Below, piece by piece: positions 6,918-8,482 of a stretch of DNA of 8,482 bases. Both the position numbers and the translations under genes were made by a program. The stretch lies in contig QNFJ01000089.1 of the NCBI GenBank assembly GCA_003646305.1, positions 1 to 8,482 of the forward strand, written 5' to 3'. Numbering within the stretch: the first letter of the stretch is position 1; each line of letters starts with the position of its first letter. The notes under the pieces are model-generated. The model did no database searches and was not told the origin of the DNA. It saw only the letters and a list, made by a program, of their open reading frames with translations. This stretch comes from Gammaproteobacteria bacterium (GTDB taxonomy: Bacteria > Pseudomonadota > Gammaproteobacteria > Methylococcales > UBA2780).

Positions 6918-8482
6918 GTGAACAACCTCAACCCCCAACAGCTTGCTGCGGTTAAAACAATCGACGCGCCACTTTTAGTTTTAGCCGGCGCGGGAAGCGG
7001 TAAAACAAGCGTGATCACAGAAAAAATTGCCTGGTTAATCGGCCAAGGGTTGCCAGCAAGACAGATTGCCGCAGTGACCTTCACCAACAAGGCTGCTCGT
7101 GAGATGAAGGCTCGTGTTGGCAAACTGCTTAAGGGCGATCAAACTCGTGGGCTTCGCGTCTCGACATTCCACTCTCTAGGCCTGGATATCATTCGCCACG
7201 AAAGCAAGACGCTCGGCTTTCAGGGTGGTCTTTCAATTCTTGATGAGCAGGACAAGCTCTCCATTCTTAAAGAACTGATTAGCCACGCCTCGGTGACATT
7301 CGACCCTGACCTGATCGACCGTTATTCGTGGCAAATTGGTGACTGGAAAAATAGCGGCATCACACCAGAGAAGGCTTTATCCATTCCACAAAATAGCGAA
7401 GACAGTCAACCTCTCGCCTACGCAGCGACACTTTATGAAGAATATAGCCGGCAGCTAAAAGCCTACAATGCAGTCGATTTTGATGACCTTATTTTCCTGC
7501 CCGTTTTACTGTTTGAAGAGCATCCAGAGCTGCTAGAGCGGTGGCAAAATAAAATTCGTTACCTGCTGGTTGACGAATACCAGGACACCAATCAAACACA
7601 ATATAAATTGATCAAACAACTTGTTGGAAAACTGGGCAAACTCACCGTTGTGGGTGATGATGACCAGTCAATTTATGCTTGGCGCGGCGCTCAGCCTGAA
7701 AACCTTTCTCTGCTTCAAAATGACTTCCCACGACTAAAGGTTGTTAAACTTGAGCAAAATTATCGCTCAACTCGCCGCATTCTCCGTGTTGCCAACCAGC
7801 TAATCGCAAACAACCCCCATCCTTTTGAAAAAAAGCTCTGGAGCGAACTTGGCGAGGGAGATCAATTGCAAATAATCCCCTGCAAAAATGATATCCACGA
7901 GGCTCAACAAATTGCCTCTGAGATCATTCATCACAAATTTAAAGTCGGCGGCCAATACCACGATTACGCCATCCTCTATCGCAGCAATCATCTTTCACGC
8001 CCACTCGAAAAGGCACTGCGTGAAAACAATATCCCCTACCACCTCAGTGGTGGCACCTCCTTTTTTGGCTACACCGAGATAAAAGATCTACTTGCCTACT
8101 TCCGCCTTCTGATTAATCCCGATGATGGCAGCGCCTTTATCCGCATCGTCAACACACCAAAACGCGAAATCGGCCCAGCAACACTTGAAAAGCTCGGCCA
8201 TTACGCAAATGGCCGCCAAATCAGTCTATTTGACGCCTGCTTTGAGTTCGGCCTTGAACAAATTTTGCCCGAAAATTCCATCCGAAAATTACGCCAATTT
8301 TGTGAAATGATCGTTGATGTAGCAGACCGTACAAAACGAGGTGATACGCTCACTGTACTTGAAGAGTTTCTCACCACAATCCATTATGAATCGTGGATTA
8401 AAGATAACAGTCCAAACGACAAGGCAACCGAGAGAAAACTCGCCAACATCAATGAACTCATGGCGTGGCTCAAACGGCTACT
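6918..8482 (+). CDS. rep: ATP-dependent DNA helicase Rep (3' end beyond window)
   Basis: UvrD/Rep-type superfamily 1 helicase that moves 3'-5' on DNA. In E. coli Rep associates with the replisome and clears proteins ahead of forks. The 521 codons present cover the N-terminal three quarters or so. Motifs are Walker A AGAGSGKT (23-30), motif Ia AAVTFTNKAAREM (51-63), motif II LLVDEYQDT (216-224), motif III VGDDDQSIYAWRGA (245-258) and motif IV EQNYRS (279-284). Sequence blocks such as FVxTPKREIGPATL-like and SGGTSFF followed by EIKDLLAY match Rep rather than UvrD or PcrA. The GTG at 6918 is the first start after an in-frame stop at 6903-6905 and lines up with the E. coli Rep start (NNLNPQQLAAV against MRLNPGQQQAV). 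No Shine-Dalgarno sequence is visible. The C-terminal 2B/1B remainder and tail lie outside the window. Confidence 0.95.
   Translation, partial: MNNLNPQQLAAVKTIDAPLLVLAGAGSGKTSVITEKIAWLIGQGLPARQIAAVTFTNKAAREMKARVGKLLKGDQTRGLRVSTFHSLGLDIIRHESKTLGFQGGLSILDEQDKLSILKELISHASVTFDPDLIDRYSWQIGDWKNSGITPEKALSIPQNSEDSQPLAYAATLYEEYSRQLKAYNAVDFDDLIFLPVLLFEEHPELLERWQNKIRYLLVDEYQDTNQTQYKLIKQLVGKLGKLTVVGDDDQSIYAWRGAQPENLSLLQNDFPRLKVVKLEQNYRSTRRILRVANQLIANNPHPFEKKLWSELGEGDQLQIIPCKNDIHEAQQIASEIIHHKFKVGGQYHDYAILYRSNHLSRPLEKALRENNIPYHLSGGTSFFGYTEIKDLLAYFRLLINPDDGSAFIRIVNTPKREIGPATLEKLGHYANGRQISLFDACFEFGLEQILPENSIRKLRQFCEMIVDVADRTKRGDTLTVLEEFLTTIHYESWIKDNSPNDKATERKLANINELMAWLKRL

Noticed and set aside
3764..8482. 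comM, the DUF2333 gene and rep as a new combined DNA-uptake or defence system.
   Set aside because: The three are on different transcription units, each is a common chromosomal gene in gammaproteobacteria, and no nuclease, toxin or mobile-element signature accompanies them.

Overview
The window looks like chromosomal DNA of a gammaproteobacterium. The support is protein content: a Rep helicase very close to the enterobacterial type, ComM (YifB), UbiK (a ubiquinone-biosynthesis factor of proteobacteria), a DUF2333 membrane protein, and GlnK/AmtB pairs under a textbook sigma-54/NtrC control region. Base composition is roughly balanced and even along the window. I saw no phage, transposon, CRISPR or RNA gene, and cannot fix the genus.

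Layout. Positions 1-3253, minus strand, hold two consecutive glnK-amt cassettes. The promoter-proximal one is glnK (3253-2915) plus a 419-residue Amt without a signal peptide (2876-1617), closed by a strong intrinsic terminator (1587-1564). The second is glnK (1448-1110) plus a signal-peptide-bearing, E. coli-like AmtB (1094 to the window edge, C-terminus missing). The two P-II proteins are about 80% identical and share an unbroken identical block over the T-loop, while the two transporters belong to visibly different Amt branches. Positions 3254-3483 are a divergent control region with a near-consensus -24/-12 promoter reading into the first cassette and an NtrC-like palindrome about 120 bp upstream of the predicted start.

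Positions 3484-5269, plus strand, carry ubiK and comM, 25 bp apart and probably co-transcribed. A DUF2333 membrane protein gene (6370-5372, minus strand) converges on comM. A 547-bp stretch without a recognisable gene (6371-6917) separates it from a divergent rep helicase gene (6918 to the window end, truncated).

How the genes work together: the glnK-amt pairs form an ammonium uptake and sensing module, in which uridylylated GlnK frees the Amt channel under nitrogen limitation and de-uridylylated GlnK plugs it. comM and rep are both DNA-motor genes (branch migration during transformation, and replisome-associated helicase) but do not share a transcription unit. ubiK belongs to quinone synthesis and is probably here through conserved gene order. 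I found no convincing sign of an undescribed system. The most notable point is the tandem double glnK-amt arrangement with unequal regulation.
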